Notes: generated by a model from the sequence alone, not told the origin. Numbered from the stretch's first letter, positions 43,807-52,665 are shown. The stretch: 64,000 nucleotides of DNA from Arthrobacter globiformis (GCF_003261175.1 NZ_QLNP01000090.1:1-64000), one strand, 5' to 3'. Numbers and translations are program-made.

Positions 43807-44514
43807 TCAGCCGCGCAGCCCGCCCAGTCCGCTGATCAGTGCCTCAAGGCCGAGACCGAAGGCGACGTCGGCCGGCCGTTCGTGCCCCTGCTCGGCCAGG
43901 CTCCGGACGGCACCAGTGAAGCTGGGTGTCGCCTCCGCCATGCTTCCGGGATCAAAGATGTCCGCCGGTGCCGTTACGTCGTAGGCCGAGCCGAAGATGA
44001 AGGATTCCAGCGCGACGATGGAGGAAACGATGCGCTCCTCGGGAAAACCGGCGTCACGGAAGCCGGCGCTGACCGTTTCATACATGGCCAGGGTCTGCGG
44101 CGCGTCGGTTACCGGCAGTACGGCAATGACCGGAATCAGCGGGGTGTGCTGGGAGAACACGTCGCGGTAGCTCCAGGCCCACGTCCGGACGGCATCCTCC
44201 CACTGGCCGACGCCGAACGCCGAGACATCCACGAGGGAGGCGAGATGGTCCTCCAGCAGCAGGAGCACGTCCCGCTTGGATTTCACATGGTTATAAAGGG
44301 CCGACGGCGCGACGTTGAGTGAGCGGGCCAGCGCGGCCATGGTCAGGCCGTCGTAGCCCTTTTTCTCGATCAGCCGCAGCGCGGCTTCCGTGATGCCAGC
44401 CTTGTCCAGCACGCCTCCCACGGGGCGTCCGGCGCGGCGCCGGCTGCCCTGCGCATCTTTTGCTGAGCCAGCTGTGGCTGAACCGGCTGTTGCTACGGCT
44501 GGTGATGCCGGCAT
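43807..44514 (-). CDS. TetR/AcrR-family regulator of putrescine oxidase
   Basis: A 235-residue regulator from the ATG at 44514 (AAAGG upstream). After an Ala/Gly-rich tail, the helix-turn-helix reads LTMAALARSLNVAPSALYNHVKSK, and a C-terminal TetR_C-like ligand domain follows. It is divergent from the putrescine oxidase gene, with a 19-base palindrome between them. It probably represses the oxidase and permease until a polyamine or product is present. Confidence 0.88.
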   Translation of the reverse strand: MPASPAVATAGSATAGSAKDAQGSRRRAGRPVGGVLDKAGITEAALRLIEKKGYDGLTMAALARSLNVAPSALYNHVKSKRDVLLLLEDHLASLVDVSAFGVGQWEDAVRTWAWSYRDVFSQHTPLIPVIAVLPVTDAPQTLAMYETVSAGFRDAGFPEERIVSSIVALESFIFGSAYDVTAPADIFDPGSMAEATPSFTGAVRSLAEQGHERPADVAFGLGLEALISGLGGLRG

Positions 44515-44599
44515 GGCTGACCTTTCTGCGGGTGAACGTCCTTCGCATTATTCCATCAGCCTCTTCCGCTCCCTCGCCAAAGGCTCTATAGTTCTTTGT

Positions 44600-44618
44600 A
44601 AATGAATGGCATTCATTT
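44600..44618. promoter_or_regulatory. TetR operator AAATGAATG-G-CATTCATTT
   Basis: Two exact 9-base arms around a single G lie between the divergent tetR and putrescine oxidase genes, about 40 bases before the oxidase start. Size and symmetry fit a TetR dimer site. Confidence 0.75.
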
Positions 44619-44657
44619 AGTGGTTCGCATCACTCGCGGCCACAGAGAGAGGACATC

Positions 44658-46082
44658 ATGCTGAATCTTGACCGCGACGTAGTGATCGTCGGTGCCGGCC
44701 CCTCCGGCCTCACCGCCGCCCGCGAATTGAAAAACGCCGGCCTGACCGTCGCCGTGCTGGAAGCCCGAGACCGCGTGGGCGGCCGGACCTGGACCGAAAC
44801 CGTGGACGGAGCCATGCTCGAGGTCGGCGGCCAGTGGGTATCGCCGGACCAGACCGCACTGCTAGCCCTGCTGGAGGAGCTCGGCCTGAAAACGTACTCC
44901 CGCTACCGTGAAGGCGAGTCCGTCTACGTCGGGGCGGACGGCGCGCCGGTCCGCTATACCGGGGACATGTTTCCGGTCAGCGCCACCACGGCTGCCGAGA
45001 TGGACAAGCTCATCGCACTGCTGGACGAACTGGCGGCCGAGGTCGGCGCTACCGAACCCTGGGCGCACCCCAAGGCGCGGGAGCTGGACACCATCTCCTT
45101 CCACCACTGGCTGCGCCAGAACTCCCCGGACGAGGAAGCCTGCAACAACATCGGGCTCTTCATCGCCGGCGGCATGCTCACCAAGCCCGCGCACGCGTTC
45201 TCCGCCCTGCAAGCCGTCCTGATGGCCGCCTCCGCGGGTTCCTTCACCCACCTGACAGATGAGGACTTTATTCTGGACAAGCGGGTGATCGGCGGGATGC
45301 AGCAGGTCTCGCTGCTTCAGGCAGCGGAACTCGGGGCCGACGTCGTCCTTAACAGCCCGGTGCGCACCATCAACTGGGAGGCCGACGGCGAAAACGGCCA
45401 CCGTGTCACCGCCGTCTCTGACCGGGCCACGGTGAACGCGCGCTTCGTGATCATGGCCGTGCCGCCCAACCTGTACTCCCGGGTCTCCTTCAACCCGCCG
45501 CTGCCGCGCCGCCAGCACCAGATGCACCAGCACCAGTCCCTGGGCCTGGTCATTAAGGTCCACGCCGTCTACAGCACGCCGTTCTGGCGCGAGGACGGGC
45601 TCTCCGGCACCGGATTCGGCGCCGGCTCGCTGGTCCAGGAGGTCTACGACAACACCAACCACGGCGACACCCGCGGAACACTCGTCGGCTTCATCTCCGA
45701 CGAAAAGGCCGACGCCGTCTTCGAACTGAGCGCCGGGGAGCGCAAGAAGGCCATCCTGGAGTCGATCGCCGGCTTCCTGGGGGACAAGGCCCTCGAGCCC
45801 GAGGTGTACTACGAATCCGACTGGGGTTCCGAGGAGTGGACTCGCGGCGCCTACGCCGCGAGCTACGACCTCGGCGGGCTGCACCGGTACGGCAAGGACC
45901 AGCACGCAGCTGTCGGCCCCATCTACTGGTGCTCCTCCGACCTCGCCGCCGAAGGGTACCAGCACGTGGACGGGGCGGTCCGCATGGGCCAGTCAACGGC
46001 CGCCCGCATTGCCGCAGCTGCGGCGTCCGCCGAAGCGCAGGGTGCACCTGAACTGGCGAACGCAACGGCCGCCGCCGGCTAA
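44658..46082 (+). CDS. puo: Putrescine oxidase / flavin monoamine oxidase
   Basis: A 474-residue flavin amine oxidase. It begins DVVIVGAGPSGLTAARELKNAG and has VLEARDRVGGRTWTETVDG and the family's LEVGGQWVSPDQTALLALLEELGL (core GGQWVSPDQTALLA). The C-terminus reads IYWCSSDLAAEGYQHVDGAVRMGQ. It closely resembles the actinobacterial putrescine oxidase that turns putrescine into 4-aminobutanal (cyclising to pyrroline) and peroxide. GAGAGGAC precedes the ATG. It is followed by an APC permease, probably for polyamines. Confidence 0.88.
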   Translation: MLNLDRDVVIVGAGPSGLTAARELKNAGLTVAVLEARDRVGGRTWTETVDGAMLEVGGQWVSPDQTALLALLEELGLKTYSRYREGESVYVGADGAPVRYTGDMFPVSATTAAEMDKLIALLDELAAEVGATEPWAHPKARELDTISFHHWLRQNSPDEEACNNIGLFIAGGMLTKPAHAFSALQAVLMAASAGSFTHLTDEDFILDKRVIGGMQQVSLLQAAELGADVVLNSPVRTINWEADGENGHRVTAVSDRATVNARFVIMAVPPNLYSRVSFNPPLPRRQHQMHQHQSLGLVIKVHAVYSTPFWREDGLSGTGFGAGSLVQEVYDNTNHGDTRGTLVGFISDEKADAVFELSAGERKKAILESIAGFLGDKALEPEVYYESDWGSEEWTRGAYAASYDLGGLHRYGKDQHAAVGPIYWCSSDLAAEGYQHVDGAVRMGQSTAARIAAAAASAEAQGAPELANATAAAG

Positions 46083-46133
46083 CAGCGCAGCCGCGCATTT
46101 CCCATTCAACGATGAATGACAAGAGGCAATCCC

Positions 46134-47648
46134 ATGAGTACAAAAGCCGCAGTCACCCCCGACGCGCACAAGAGCCTGAGTGAAAAGGGCCTCAAGGCAG
46201 GGTCCGTCGGGCTGATCGGCGCGGTGGTGATCGGGGTGTCCTGCATCGCGCCGGCGTACACGCTCACCGCGGCCCTCGGCCCCACCGTGTCCGAGGTGGG
46301 TGTGCACCTGCCGGCGGTCTTCCTCGTGGGCTTCATCCCCATGCTGCTCGTGGCGCTGGGCTACCGGGAGCTGAACAACGCAATGCCCGACGCCGGAACC
46401 TCCTTCACGTGGGCAACGCGCGCCTTTGGTCCGTGGATCGGCTGGATGGGAGGGTGGGGGCTGATCGCCGCCACCATTATCGTGCTGTCCAACCTGGCGG
46501 CGGTCGCCGTCGACTTCTTCTACCTGATGCTCGCCCAGCTGCTCGGCAACCCCGGGATCGCTGAGCTGTCTAAGAACCTGCCGCTGAACATCGCCACCAC
46601 CCTGGTGTTCATCGCGGCGGCGTGCTGGATCTCCTACCGCGGCATGGAAACCACCAAGGGCGTCCAGTACGTCCTGGTGGGGTTCCAGCTGCTGGTGCTG
46701 GGGTGGTTCGCCGCCTCCGCGTTCGTGCACGTGGCCAACGGGACCGCCTTCGACGCCACGGCCATCTCGCCGGACTGGTTCAACCCCTTCGCCGTGGACT
46801 CCTTCTCAGCCTTCGCGGCCGGGGTGTCACTGTCGATCTTCATCTACTGGGGCTGGGACGTGACCCTGACCATGAACGAGGAGACGCGGAACCCTGAGAA
46901 GACCCCCGGGCGGGCGGCGACCGTGACCGTCGTCGTCATCGTGGCCATCTACATGACGGCCGCGCTGGCCACCCTGTCCTTCGCAGGCGTGGGGGAGGCT
47001 GGCTTGGGCACCGGCAATCCGGACAACCAGTCCAGCATCTTCGCGGTCCTGTCCGGGCCGGTCATGGGGCCGTTCGCCATCCTTATGTCGCTGGCCATCC
47101 TGAGCAGTTCCGCGGCGTCGCTGCAGTCCACGTTCGTCTCCCCGGCCCGGACGCTGCTGGCCATGGGCCACTACAAAGCCCTGCCGGGGAAGTTCGGCAA
47201 GGTCAGCCCCACCTTCAAGTCACCGAGCTACGCCACGATTGCGGCGGCTGTTGCCGCGGCGGCGTTCTACGTGATCACCCGGACCACGTCCGAGAATGCG
47301 CTGTGGGACACTATCACGGCGCTGGGCATGATGATCTGCTTCTACTACGGGATCACGGCGCTCGCGTGTGTCTGGTTCTTCCGTGCCATGGCGTTCAGCA
47401 GCGCCCGGGCTTTCCTCTTCAAGTTCCTGGCCCCGCTGCTGGGCGGGGTGATTCTGCTGGTGATGTTCGTCAAAACCGCGTACGACTCCATGGACCCCGA
47501 GTACGGTTCCGGTTCATCCGTGGGCGGGGTGGGCATGGTGTTCATCCTGGGCATGGGCGTCATCCTGCTCGGCGTGGTCAGCATGCTGGTGATGGCCCGG
47601 GTCCGGCCCGAGTTCTTCAAGGGCAAGGTGCTGGCGCGGGGACTCTGA
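46134..47648 (+). CDS. APC-family amino acid/polyamine permease
   Basis: A 504-residue permease with about 12 helices. The APC hallmark VGLIGAVVIGVSCIAPAYTLTAA is near the N-terminus and NNAMPDAGTSFTWATRAFGPW follows. The ATG at 46134 has AGAGG seven bases upstream and is preferred over a start 18 bases earlier. It is co-directional with the putrescine oxidase 50 bases before it, so it probably imports its substrate. Polyamine specificity is inference from context. Confidence 0.9.
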   Translation: MSTKAAVTPDAHKSLSEKGLKAGSVGLIGAVVIGVSCIAPAYTLTAALGPTVSEVGVHLPAVFLVGFIPMLLVALGYRELNNAMPDAGTSFTWATRAFGPWIGWMGGWGLIAATIIVLSNLAAVAVDFFYLMLAQLLGNPGIAELSKNLPLNIATTLVFIAAACWISYRGMETTKGVQYVLVGFQLLVLGWFAASAFVHVANGTAFDATAISPDWFNPFAVDSFSAFAAGVSLSIFIYWGWDVTLTMNEETRNPEKTPGRAATVTVVVIVAIYMTAALATLSFAGVGEAGLGTGNPDNQSSIFAVLSGPVMGPFAILMSLAILSSSAASLQSTFVSPARTLLAMGHYKALPGKFGKVSPTFKSPSYATIAAAVAAAAFYVITRTTSENALWDTITALGMMICFYYGITALACVWFFRAMAFSSARAFLFKFLAPLLGGVILLVMFVKTAYDSMDPEYGSGSSVGGVGMVFILGMGVILLGVVSMLVMARVRPEFFKGKVLARGL

Positions 47649-47654
47649 CTGGAA

Positions 47655-47670
47655 ACTAAGCACACTTACT
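47655..47670. promoter_or_regulatory. Palindrome ACTAAG-CACA-CTTACT
   Basis: An imperfect copy of the TAAGCAC(N)CTTA dyad, 79 bases upstream of the PNPOx-like gene. It shares TAAGCAC and CTTA at the same spacing with the copies at 4601 and 52118. It may be bound by a common stress regulator. Confidence 0.5.
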
Positions 47671-47748
47671 AATAGAGTGGCCGCCAGGGCATTGACCCGG
47701 TCCAACTGAACGTACTGAGAACGAACTCGAGCAGAACGAGGTGACAGC

Positions 47749-48231
47749 ATGACGGGCACGGAAAGCATCAGCAAGGTCACGGACATCATCAACGATTCCC
47801 ACATCGGAATGTTCACCACCATCAACGGAGAAGGCGCCCTGGTCAGCCGGCCGCTGGCAGTCCAGGACGTGAAGGACGACGGCGACATGTGGTTCTTCAC
47901 AGGGGAGGGAACCTCCCAGGTGGCCCACGTGACTGCGGACGCCAGGGTCAATGTGTCCTTCGGCAAGCGGGCCGAGTGGGTCTCGGTCGCCGGGACCGCC
48001 GAAGTGGTGCGCGACCGGGCCAAGATCCGCGAACTATGGAACCAGTCCGTCGATGCCTGGTTCCCGGACGGGCCGGACACCCCAGAGGTGGTCCTGCTGC
48101 GCGTGGACTCCGACTCCGCGGAGTACTGGACCAGCCCGGGCGGGACTGCGGCGACTGTCCTGCAGTGGGTCAAGTCGAAGGTCACCCACAGCCGCATGAG
48201 CGTCGGCGAAAGCGGCACGGTGGAGCTGTAA
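47749..48231 (+). CDS. Pyridoxamine 5'-phosphate oxidase-fold general stress protein
   Basis: A 160-residue flavin-binding split-barrel protein. It starts with TDIINDSHIGMFTTINGEGALVSRPLAV and contains MWFFTGEGTSQVAHVTADARVNVSF, the pattern of general stress protein 26. These proteins bind FMN or F420 and lack a proven reaction. It stands alone with a palindrome upstream. Induction by stress is inference from the family. Confidence 0.88.
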   Translation: MTGTESISKVTDIINDSHIGMFTTINGEGALVSRPLAVQDVKDDGDMWFFTGEGTSQVAHVTADARVNVSFGKRAEWVSVAGTAEVVRDRAKIRELWNQSVDAWFPDGPDTPEVVLLRVDSDSAEYWTSPGGTAATVLQWVKSKVTHSRMSVGESGTVEL

Positions 48232-48409
48232 CTCCGCAACGGTCAGGCTGGAGTAGGCCACGGACAGCAGGGCGAGGGCCATCCACGGCGCCCTCATCAA
48301 CCGGGTCGGCGCGGCAGAGGAACTCCCGGAGCAGACCTTCGGACCCCCGGCAGCTGTTCGGCTACCTCGAGGAGCAGCGGCAGTCGGCAGCTCACTTTGA
48401 CCTCGGAAG

Positions 48410-49210
48410 TCAGATACAGGAGTAGTCGTAGTCGAAGCCGCCGGAGACGTACTGGGTTAGCGAGACTGAGCCGCCGCCCGTCAGCGCGGCATTGGAGCAG
48501 TTGCGGGCGGCAGCGTTTAGGGTGCGTGCCCCGGCCAGCCAGCTGGGGAGCGTGAACAGCGGGCTGGTAGCCCGGACGGTGCCGGCGATCTGTGACCACT
48601 GGGTGGCGGTGGAGTAGATGCCTGTCCTCGCGTTGATGCTGCCGAAGTAGGCGACCATTCCCTCCAGATCAGCCCGGTTCGCCACCTTGTCACCCGACCA
48701 GGAGTTCCCGGTTTCCACATCCAGCCACCACGTGTAGCCGGACGGGTTGCTGATGCCGCGGATGTTCGCGTCGTCGTAGGCCTTGGCCCAGCCGTACATA
48801 TAGGAGCAGGCCGGACCGACGTCGTTCGCTTTGCAGTCGCCGTAGGGGTTGAAGACCTTGGTTCCGGCGTAGGCGTTGCTGGTGGGCCACCAGCTGCCGG
48901 CCAGTCCAGGGTTTGCGGTGTTGACGTACAGCTGCACCTTGGGCTGTCCTGTGGTGCCGGACGACGAACCCGCCCATGTCAGCTGCGGGGCCAGGCACGG
49001 GTTCGTGGTGTTTGCGAGGCCGTTGTTGACTCCCACGATGCCGAAAGCCGGCCCCTTCGGCAGGGCCTTGCCACACTGGGGCCACGACACATCATTGCCT
49101 ACGCCCGCGGTGGCTGCCTCGGCCGGTACGGCCTGAAGCATCAGCAGAACGGTGGCGGCCAACGCCGGAAGCCACCGGAGTTTTAACAGAGCAGATCGAG
49201 TAGCGGACAT
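48410..49210 (-). CDS. Secreted protein with a glycoside-hydrolase-like (GH25/DUF1906-type) fold
   Basis: A 266-residue exported protein from the ATG at 49210 (AGGAAGG upstream). The signal peptide ends VPAEAA. The mature part starts GVGNDVSWPQCGKALPKG and has FGIVGVNNGLANTTNPCLAPQL, YTWWLDVETGNSW and an end YVSGGFDYDYSCI. The DVSWPQC and LDVET segments resemble the first and second acidic positions of GH25-like barrels. Several Cys residues suggest disulfides. Function unknown; common in Arthrobacter-like genomes as far as I recognise it. Confidence 0.75.
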   Translation of the reverse strand: MSATRSALLKLRWLPALAATVLLMLQAVPAEAATAGVGNDVSWPQCGKALPKGPAFGIVGVNNGLANTTNPCLAPQLTWAGSSSGTTGQPKVQLYVNTANPGLAGSWWPTSNAYAGTKVFNPYGDCKANDVGPACSYMYGWAKAYDDANIRGISNPSGYTWWLDVETGNSWSGDKVANRADLEGMVAYFGSINARTGIYSTATQWSQIAGTVRATSPLFTLPSWLAGARTLNAAARNCSNAALTGGGSVSLTQYVSGGFDYDYSCI

Positions 49211-49301
49211 GATCGGCCTTCCTCGCGCGGTGACAAAACGAAGAACAAGCATCCGTTCCACGGGCTGCCGAGGTCAAGAGGCCGCGGGGTCGACCTGCCT
49301 T

Positions 49302-49530
49302 TCAGCGGCCGCCCTTTTCCGTGTAGTCGGCGGCGTCGTAATGCAAGCGCAGGGCAGCAATTAATGCCTTCCGCACCTGTGCGTCTGCCGGCCAAGGGCC
49401 CTTCAAACTCCAGGTCGTCCGCGAGGAGCGTCCACAATTCGCCGGCCGGATCGTAGGTCCCCATTCCTGCACCGAGGATGCGGTAGTAGGCCTGGAGCAC
49501 TCCGGGCGCGTCGTCGCTGAGCGCAGTCAC
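49302..49530 (-). pseudogene. Truncated/frameshifted NTF2-like (SnoaL-type) gene
   Basis: From a GTG at 49530 the frame reads VLQAYYRILGAGMGTYDPAGELWTLLADDLEFEGPLAGRRTGAE, a clear N-terminal half of a SnoaL/NTF2-like domain (core WTLLADDLEFEGPLAGRRTG). Resemblance then stops. Another frame continues KALIAALRLHYDAADYTEKGGR to a TGA at 49302. The domain is therefore broken by a frameshift or deletion. Its start overlaps the P450 stop (GTGA), so an intact version would have been co-expressed with the P450. Confidence 0.6.
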
Positions 49531-50705
49531 TGCTGCTCATTTGACGCCTGCCAAGAGACAGGCAGCTCCTTGACTCCGTAAATAATGGTGCTGTCCATCC
49601 GTTCGAGGCGGGTTCCCGGTGCGAGGGTAAGCCCGGGGAGCCGGTCCAGAATGCCCTGCAGCGCTATCTTGGCTTCGAGCCTGGCCAGCGGGGCGCCGAG
49701 GCAGAAATGGATGCCGTGGCCGAAGGCGAGATGCCGGTTCGGTGTCCGGTCTATATCGAACTGTTCTGGACGTTGGAATTGGTGCTCATCACGGTTGGCT
49801 GAGCCGATCCAGGCGACCAGCGGGGCGCCGGCCGGGACCTGGACGGCGCCTACCGTGGTGTCAGCAGCTGTCACCCGGTACATCGACTGGACGGGAGAGC
49901 GGTAGCGCAGCACTTCTTCTATGGCCTGGGTGAGCAGGGACGGCTCGGCCCGGAGCCGTTCCATCGTTCCGGGCTGTTCGGTGAAACTGAGGACCGCGTT
50001 GCCGATGAGGTTGGTGGTGGTTTCATTGCCGGCCACGAGCAGGAGGCTGCAGAAGCCGAGCAGTTCGGCCACGCTCAGCTTCTGCCCTTCGATCTCTGCC
50101 ACCAGAAGGTTGCTGATCAGATCAGTTCCGGGCTGGCGTCTGCGGCGTTCGATGAGGGCCAGGAAGTACTCGGTCATTTCCCGGTTGGTGGAACTGTGGT
50201 CGGCAGTCTGCGCACCGGTCTGCGTCTGGCTGACGATCACATCGGACCAGTGCTTAAAGCGGTCGCGGTCCTCGGCGGGGATGCCCATGAGCTCGGCGAT
50301 CACAATCACCGGCAGCGGGTAGGCCAGCTCGTCGATGAGGTCTGCCGAACCCCGGGAAGCAATCCCGTCCAGCAGTTCGTCCGTCAGCGCCGAGATGCGC
50401 GGCGCAAGGGCGTCCACTGCTTTCGGGGTGAACGCCTGGGTCACCAGCGAACGCAGCTGCCGGTGCCGCGGCGGATCGGCGGTGATCAGGCTCGCCGCGA
50501 ACAGCTGGCCCGTCTCGGATGGATCGTCGCCTCCCATCCTCGAAGAGAACGTCCCGTGTTCGGACAGAACCCGCTGGACGTCGTCGTACCGGAACACATG
50601 CCAGCTTCCGGATTGCTCGTCGTGGAAGACGGGAGCGGCTTCCCGCATCTTTTCGTACTGCGGGAAGGGATCCAGCGAAGGCCCATCACTGTTCACGAAG
50701 TCCAT
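49527..50705 (-). CDS. Cytochrome P450
   Basis: A 392-residue bacterial class I P450 from the ATG at 50705. The I-helix motif is AGNETTTN (225-232), the ExxR pair is E264-R267 in EEVLRYRSP, and the haem Cys is C335 in FGHGIHFCLGAPLARLEAK. A start further upstream would overlap the AEC gene and adds no conserved residues. No ferredoxin or reductase gene is adjacent. The substrate is unknown. The following gene is a broken NTF2-like protein. Confidence 0.94.
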   Translation of the reverse strand: MDFVNSDGPSLDPFPQYEKMREAAPVFHDEQSGSWHVFRYDDVQRVLSEHGTFSSRMGGDDPSETGQLFAASLITADPPRHRQLRSLVTQAFTPKAVDALAPRISALTDELLDGIASRGSADLIDELAYPLPVIVIAELMGIPAEDRDRFKHWSDVIVSQTQTGAQTADHSSTNREMTEYFLALIERRRRQPGTDLISNLLVAEIEGQKLSVAELLGFCSLLLVAGNETTTNLIGNAVLSFTEQPGTMERLRAEPSLLTQAIEEVLRYRSPVQSMYRVTAADTTVGAVQVPAGAPLVAWIGSANRDEHQFQRPEQFDIDRTPNRHLAFGHGIHFCLGAPLARLEAKIALQGILDRLPGLTLAPGTRLERMDSTIIYGVKELPVSWQASNEQQ

Positions 50706-50754
50706 GGCAGAGTTTATGCCGGGAATGCGCCCGCCGTCAGCAGCTGGGCAGGAC

Positions 50755-51678
50755 TCAGCCAAACAGCCAGGCCGCCCCCAGAAGCAGGGGGATTGCCAAA
50801 GCCGAGGTAATGACGGCCGTGGATTGCGCAAGGTTCTGGCCTACGCCGTACCGGACGGCGTAAAGGACCACGTTCTGCCCGGTGGGAAGGATCGCGCAGG
50901 CCGTGACAACGAAGGTGCTGAAGGTGTCGAGGTGGAACACAAACACGGCCAGCAGCCACGCGAGAGCCGGTTGGACGGCTGACTTGAGAATGACGGCGAA
51001 CAGGGTGGGGACGCGGTCCACCGAGTCTTGGCGCGGTGACAGGCCGTGGAGCGACATGCCGAAGATGATCAGCATCAGCGGAACCGTCAGCTGGGCCACC
51101 AGCTTCAGGGGATCCAGCACCAGGTCCGGAAGCTCAATCCCGGCTGCGCTGACGATGACGCCGAGGATGGCTGCCACGGTAACAGGGTTGCGCAGGGGAG
51201 TGGACAGGATGCTCCACATAGACGTCTTTTTCCCGTCAGGATCGGTCAGGTCCAGGATGGTCAGCGCCACCGGCGTCACAAGCGCCAGTTGGAACAACAT
51301 GATCGGCGTGACGAACGTGGCACTGCCGAGAATGTACAGGGACAGCGGAACGCCGAGGTTCGTGGAATTGACGATTCCCGTGGCCAGCGCGCCGACGGTG
51401 GTGCGCCGCACGCCCCACCTGCCGATTGCCCCGCTGAGCGCGAACAGCGCCATGCAGCAAAGTGCTGTGACGACGGAGATGAGGCCTGTCTGGCTGAGGA
51501 CTTCGGAGATGTGCCGCGAAGCGATCGTGGAGAACATCAGGCTCGGCAGCCCGACCATGAAGGTCAGGGTGGACAGCACCTTCGTCCCGTGCGGCCCAAG
51601 GGCGTTTGTCCTGGCCAAGATGTAGCCGACGAGCAGGACCATGCCCACCACAAAGAATCCCTTTAAGACTCCATCCAA
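50755..51678 (-). CDS. AEC-family transporter
   Basis: A 307-residue membrane protein with ten helices in two halves, paralogous to that at 21151-22071. It shows NSTNLGVPLSLYILGSATFV and ILPTGQNVVLYAVRYGVGQN. It probably moves an organic acid. It ends 50 bases before the P450 start and may be co-transcribed with it. A long palindrome lies directly upstream of its start. Confidence 0.9.
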   Translation of the reverse strand: MDGVLKGFFVVGMVLLVGYILARTNALGPHGTKVLSTLTFMVGLPSLMFSTIASRHISEVLSQTGLISVVTALCCMALFALSGAIGRWGVRRTTVGALATGIVNSTNLGVPLSLYILGSATFVTPIMLFQLALVTPVALTILDLTDPDGKKTSMWSILSTPLRNPVTVAAILGVIVSAAGIELPDLVLDPLKLVAQLTVPLMLIIFGMSLHGLSPRQDSVDRVPTLFAVILKSAVQPALAWLLAVFVFHLDTFSTFVVTACAILPTGQNVVLYAVRYGVGQNLAQSTAVITSALAIPLLLGAAWLFG

Positions 51679-51694
51679 GCCGCTGTCCTCAATT

Positions 51695-51716
51695 CGTTCC
51701 GCTCGCGAGCCGAACG
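51695..51716. promoter_or_regulatory. 22-base palindrome ahead of the AEC transporter
   Basis: CGTTC-C-GCTCGCGAGC-C-GAACG is symmetrical except for one C/C pair and lies 16 bases upstream of the transporter start. It is a good operator candidate. No adjacent regulator gene is present. Confidence 0.5.
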
Positions 51717-51883
51717 AGGTTGGACCCGCCCGCTGGTACGTCGTCTAAGACTATATTTTCTCCGTGATGCCGCCGGACGGGTGGCATGGCCGGGCAACAT
51801 ACGGACGACGGGCCCCTTGAGGGAACCCGTCGCCCATGTACTGCAGTCCGGCCGGAGCCGGTTCGAGCTAGACCTCGGTCCGG

Positions 51884-52090
51884 CTACAGCCCGAGGCCCC
51901 CAAGCTTGTCCCCCAACCCGCCGGGAAGCTTCCCCAGCAGGTCCGCAGGATTGATGCCGAACTTGGAGAGGAGGCCGGCGTGCTGGTCGGTGTCCACCTG
52001 GTCCGGCAGCTCGTTTTCGGCCTGTGCGGCCTTGTCGTTGTCGCCTCGGGACTTGAGGAATTCGAGGATCTGGGACTTGTCGATCTGCAT
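51884..52090 (-). CDS. Small hypothetical protein (68 residues)
   Basis: A short acidic protein starting MQIDKSQILEFLKSRGDND, with AAAGGAG before the ATG. The N-terminal half is helical and charged; the C-terminal half is Gly/Leu-rich (ADLLGKLPGGLGDKLGG). No family is recognised. A conserved palindrome (52118-52135) lies 28 bases upstream, as for a PNPOx-like stress protein elsewhere in the window, so a stress-related role is possible. Confidence 0.7.
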   Translation of the reverse strand: MQIDKSQILEFLKSRGDNDKAAQAENELPDQVDTDQHAGLLSKFGINPADLLGKLPGGLGDKLGGLGL

Positions 52091-52117
52091 GGTGTTCTCC
52101 TTTGCGATTTCCGGAAC

Positions 52118-52135
52118 TGCTAAGGGTGCTTACTA
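52118..52135. promoter_or_regulatory. Palindrome TAGTAAG-CACC-CTTAGCA (minus strand)
   Basis: Third copy of the TAAGCAC(N)CTTA dyad, 28 bases before the start of the 68-residue protein. Its core TAAGCACCCTTA is identical to that of the copy at 4601. The position fits an operator overlapping the promoter or leader. Confidence 0.55.
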
Positions 52136-52197
52136 CCTTTCCGGAAAAAGGCCCTTCGAACAAGGGCTGTCAAGAACCGTAGCCGAGGAACCGCAGA

Positions 52198-52665
52198 CTA
52201 AGCCGGCCGGCTCCCGACGGCTGCAGCCAGCGACGCCAGGCCCTTCTCAAAGTCGCCGCCCACCATCTTGTCCATGTTCATGAACAGCGCAAAAACCTTG
52301 CCGATGCCCTTGTGCTCGCCGACCATGGTCCAGGTGACACGGGTTCCTCCACCCTCCGGAACGAAAGTAAAGGCAGTGGGGTTGACTGCGGCGAACGGCT
52401 TACTGAACTCAAGCCGGATCCGGATCTCGTCAGGTTCCCGCGATTCAGTGATCTCCATGTTGCCGGCACCGGCCTTGCGGTTGCCGCTCCAGGCATACTT
52501 GGCGCCGACGCCGGCTTCCGCGCCGGAGTAAGTCCGCTTCATGTCCGGGTCCACAGACTCCCAGGGCGACCACTTGGGCCACTCGCGGAAGCTGTTGACC
52601 AGTGGAAACACGTCCTTGGCGGGGGCGGGGATGACTGTGCTGCGCGTGACGGAGTACGTTGACAT
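52198..52665 (-). CDS. SRPBCC-family protein
   Basis: A 155-residue START/Bet v1-like fold protein. It begins YSVTRSTVIPAPAKDVFPLVNSFREWPKWSPWE and has FTFVPEGGGTRVTWTMVGEH, typical of polyketide-cyclase-like SRPBCC proteins that bind hydrophobic ligands. It follows the membrane protein gene by 9 bases, so both form an operon. No specific function can be given. Confidence 0.88.
   Translation of the reverse strand: MSTYSVTRSTVIPAPAKDVFPLVNSFREWPKWSPWESVDPDMKRTYSGAEAGVGAKYAWSGNRKAGAGNMEITESREPDEIRIRLEFSKPFAAVNPTAFTFVPEGGGTRVTWTMVGEHKGIGKVFALFMNMDKMVGGDFEKGLASLAAAVGSRPA

Noticed and set aside
48232-48409. Possible gene fragment between the PNPOx-like and secreted-protein genes
   Set aside because: Short frames on both strands, one with a hydrophobic start on the minus strand, but none has a full gene structure or a recognised family.
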